Of a DNA stretch of 64,000 nucleotides, positions 60,706 to 64,000 are shown in pieces. Numbering within the stretch: position 1 is the stretch's first letter; every line of letters starts with the position of its first letter. Source of the stretch: Echinococcus granulosus (Eukaryota; Platyhelminthes; Cestoda; Cyclophyllidea; Taeniidae); the NCBI RefSeq assembly GCF_000524195.1, contig NW_020170521.1, forward strand, positions 124,244 through 188,243, written 5' to 3'. The translations under genes and the position numbers were made by a program. The notes beneath the pieces were generated by a model. It ran no database searches. It was given only the letters and a program-made list of their open reading frames with translations, and had not been told where the DNA came from.

Positions 60706-61386
60706 TGTATGCAAAGGAGCAGAGTGACTTATCAGGATCATCATTAACCTTGACGCTAACACCAATACGGCCCATGGAGTGGCCAATTGTTTTTTTTTAT
60801 GCCATTATTTGTGTCGATCTTAACGCTATTAACAACAGCTATCAAAGCGAACATTAGTTTAAGGGGTCAAATACTAGGACCAGCGTAATCATTATAAGTT
60901 CAGCCATCAACTTTTGGGTGAAGTGGACTATATAAACGAACTAGAACTTTACCAAAAATGTGAAAGGTTCCTTCTAAGCAAATTCCTTCAGTTGGTGTTC
61001 GATGGTCATCTCCAGTTTGAGGAGACATGACAGCATTCTCATTTATCATGACTCGTGAGCAAATTTGGTGTTACTGACGTTGCTTATTTGTATAAAATAC
61101 TTTTTTGACCTAATACAAGCATTCTCAAACCTCTTTATTGTGTTTGGTATGCGCGCATTCTCAATATCATCGAGGTTTGCGCGACTCGTCCATTCAGAAT
61201 GGTACTAGATGAGTTGTGAGCTTCTATAGTGAAGCTGAAAAGCAGGAATGACTACTTGAAGCTCTGAAAGGAATGGCGTGTATTAGTCTCTGTGCTGGTG
61301 AAGAGGGAGGCTGATTCAGAATATTCTTCTAGGTTTCGACGAAATCTCCAAGGTCAAAGGGGCTACCTGTGCCTTAGACCACTAAG

Positions 61387-61620
61387 ATGCAGTGGAGGTT
61401 TTTATCTCTCTACTCGGCACTCTTGCTTCTCATCGCATCACCTCTGTTGAGGCCGTCCGCGGTGGCTTTGGCGACAACGGTGGATCTGGATCTCCATGCG
61501 CAACTTCTCTCCGAGGAACTAGCTTGTGATTTCGATAACATTACCTACTGCGGTCTGCACAACAATGGTGGTTGGAGTTTTAAACAGAGCCTTCTGGAGC
61601 TTGTGCAACAACTCACTAAT
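61387..61620 (+). CDS. First exon of an unidentified secreted or membrane protein, possibly MAM-like
   Basis: The 78-codon first exon begins with a strong signal peptide (MQWRFLSLYSALLLLIASPL, then an Ala-rich cleavage region near residue 29). It continues with DLDLHAQLLSEELACDFDN and ITYCGLHNNGGWSF, and ends at a consensus donor (CTAAT followed by gtgagt) in phase 0. The pattern ACDF...YCG...W is like the first strand of MAM domains (C-F-E...C-G...W), but that is only a resemblance. The remaining exons were not found in the last 2.4 kb and probably lie beyond the window. The ATG is preceded by an acceptor-like ccactaag. Confidence 0.5.
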
Positions 61621-64000
61621 GTGAGTGCATATTTGACACTTCTTTGAAGTCTGTTTAAAGCGCTTGGCTGTATATTGTTAGCGCTATTTACTATCCTTTG
61701 ACCTTGAAGTAATCCGGTTAGCAACTTTTTTAATTTGCAAATTTTTCTAGCAGTTGAGTCGTGCACGTTTGTGTTTGACATGTGTTTGAAGTTAAATTGA
61801 TGTATTTTCTCCTTCTGTTGATAGTTGAGTTTGCTTCTCCCATAGCTTAAGCATTTTCTTCACCAGTTTACCTCTTTTTGTTTTGAAATCTAAATGTCGA
61901 GAGACCGCGAACTTGAGTTATTTTATTCTATCCCTTTTCAATGCAAAAAATCTCGCTCAAAGTTTACATAACCACAGAATAAACCTCCTAACTTCCATAG
62001 TTAAGCTACACAAACGCGCGTGATTCTTACTGTGTAATACTCTCCGCCTAGATTTGGTTCGAGAATAGTTAATCTACCTAGCCTCTTGTCAGGCTCCTCC
62101 CGATCACGAGTGATTTACTTTCTATAGGTCCTAAACAACACCCAAAAAGTAAGCTATCATGCGCTATTGCCTTTTAAATTGTGTTGCCTCGCGCTTCTTC
62201 CAAATCCGATTAATTATTTGTACTTGCCCAGCTTTTGGCTCACTGCATTCTGCTTCACTTAAGGCGAGAAGCCCTCCATGCATTTTCTGCCATGCGTCTA
62301 CCGCACTCATCACATGACTTGAGCTTTATATGAACTATTCACGGGACTGACTGCCTCAAATTATCTCTTTTGCTTGGCAATTGAGACGCGGAAAAAGATT
62401 ATGCCACAGGCCTTATTTTGGCTCCGTTTGCACTAGGTAGAAATAACGGTCAGATAAGGTGAAACCTTGCTGCGATTTGCTAATCTCCATTGATTAGTAT
62501 TGTGAGGTTGTTCGTCCTTTTTGTGTAGTTCGTCTACGTTTTCATCATATGCCTTTCGCTTTGGGCGTATCTCTAGATTTGTTGCCCCCTTGAGAGCGCA
62601 TTAATTCATGTCGGTCTTCAGGTAAGGCTTGAGTACTAGTGGTATAGGTAGTGTGTGCGGTGCTCGATGTCGTCGGCTTGGAAATCGAATCATGGGTAAC
62701 TGAAAAGGCTCGTATAGTGTATTAGCTCTCATCTTATTTTGGTTGCTAACTTCTGTCACCATGGGAAGAGCCCTGGATGCAATGATGCTAATGCGTTTCA
62801 TGTCTCAATGAAGTTCATTTATTATTACCCTCTATGGTTGAACTCCATTAAAAGGCAAAAGTTATTAAAATTTGCCCATTGAGACGAAACTGGATCATTT
62901 ATAACTATTATCTCCCGTTTTAATCAGTCGTTGTGTTTAATCATGAGTGTTCTTTGGAGCTTTTCTGAGAGCTGCACTAGTTCCCGCATGCTTCACCGTA
63001 CTGCTATAAAAGTATCGCCTGGGTCATCAGTGCCATCCCTCCAAAATCGCGTCAGGCGTTTTCACACCTGTTTCTCAGATGCTTATAGCATCGTTTCAGT
63101 GCGATGGTTGCATGGTCTCAGGTAGTGCTGCACTTTAACCAGGCTGCTGGCTCCTCTATCTCACTGTCTACTGCAAACCAAATCGCCAATTTGCGTTTGA
63201 TAATTGAACGGGCCTGTGGCCTTTCCCTTCCATGCCTGTAGCTGAACTGGACAGTGACCTTTTTACCCCATAAGTGTTGGGGTTTAGTCCTGTCATGCGA
63301 GAGACACTTTGTGTGTACCGCCCACCTCCTTGTTACTCCCCATTCTGTCACCAGCCAATGCTGATTACGCGCGTGTATGTATCTCACATTTCCATGGGCA
63401 ATAAAATATGCTTTTGGGAAATCTCATTAGTCAACCGATTGTTTTCTAATCTAGCTTATTTCTGGATATTTAGTGTGGTACTCCAGGTTGTTTTTGAAGA
63501 AGGAATAACCCATACTGGTAAAGACGACTCATTATTTAGCGTATAGGGGGACGGGTTGGACAGTCATGCCAACAATATAGAGGTAAAATCTGCAGAGGCT
63601 GAAGAGTCCACCTTATTTTACTAAACAGTTCCTTCTCTTGAACTTGGTCATCGATGCTCCCGCCAGTCATTCTTCTGCTTCAGTCTTAACGAGTCTTCTC
63701 TGAATTGTAGTTAACTGCGAAACAAGAGTAACAATATCGTGATATCGCAATACAGTGGGTCCCGTTTCATTAGTAATACCACAGGCTATGGTTTTAGCTT
63801 AGTTTGTTGGGTATCGCTACTCTCGAAAGGTGTTCTCTGTTGAATTTCGATTGATCTAGGATAGAGTGCTAAGTGCTGGCCGCTGTTCTGGATCCTTGTT
63901 ATACAAGTCACTTCTTTTGGTTGCATTTGCCTAAAAGCCACGTGAAGAGGAGGGATACCATGTGTTTTGCTTTTAATTTCGTCCTATTAGTTCCCATTTT
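61621..64000. other. Probable intron of the gene starting at 61387
   Basis: No exon could be assigned with confidence. The only candidate is 63487-63539, where the acceptor ctccag is followed by VVFEEGITHTGKDDSLFS in the right phase (0), a stretch loosely like the VVFE strand of MAM domains. The remainder is AT-rich and has no repeat or RNA gene that I could recognise. Confidence 0.35.

Larger units (their letters stand above)
56916..61386. other. Intergenic region downstream of REP
   Basis: No gene was recognised in about 4.5 kb. The first part holds the REP 3' UTR and two adjacent repeat family 1 copies (57435-57560, 57605-57760). From 57900 to 59050 the sequence is AT-rich and low in complexity. 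An acceptor-preceded open stretch at about 59174-59335 (VETFLNGKLLLDMDYRKSS) has no known match and is listed as a finding. A tRNA-like A-box word occurs near 60630. Confidence 0.55.

Overview
This is a eukaryotic, animal draft-genome window. The genes have many exons, GT-AG introns and metazoan-only architectures: a neurexin LNS/EGF membrane protein, an R7-type RGS protein, a PH-START ceramide transporter, a Rab escort protein and a PP1 catalytic subunit. Moderate protein divergence together with many 31-41 nt introns beside multi-kilobase introns suggests a flatworm, perhaps a tapeworm. That assignment is an inference and no marker in the window proves it. A run of exactly 100 N (54157-54256) marks a scaffold gap.

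Layout. (1) 1002-9245, plus strand: the 3' part of a neurexin gene, entering from the left edge, with six exons found. (2) 9246-16095: intergenic, with diverged repeats and unexplained hydrophobic minus-strand ORFs. (3) 16096-24349, minus strand: a complete PP1 catalytic subunit gene, 7 exons, 323 aa. (4) 24350-31616: 7 kb with no recognisable gene. (5) 31617-42575, minus strand: a complete CERT/STARD11-like gene, 9 exons, 914 aa. (6) 44061-50303, plus strand: a complete R7-family RGS gene, 7 exons, 521 aa, divergent from CERT. (7) 51324-56915, plus strand: a complete Rab escort protein (CHM/REP) gene, 14 exons, 741 aa. (8) 56916-61386: intergenic with repeats. (9) 61387 onward, plus strand: first exon of an unidentified secreted or membrane protein.

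Exon borders were set by hand from splice consensus, reading-frame phase and alignment to remembered family sequences. All five main models join in frame from end to end. Two junctions work only with a GC donor (RGS intron 3 and the last REP intron).

The genes do not form a pathway. They are housekeeping or signalling genes: synaptic adhesion, Ser/Thr phosphatase, ER-Golgi ceramide transfer, G-protein signal termination and Rab prenylation. I found no undescribed multigene system. The points most worth a second look are the mini-introns, the two inferred GC-AG introns, the lineage-specific tails and insertions, and two families of old dispersed repeats.
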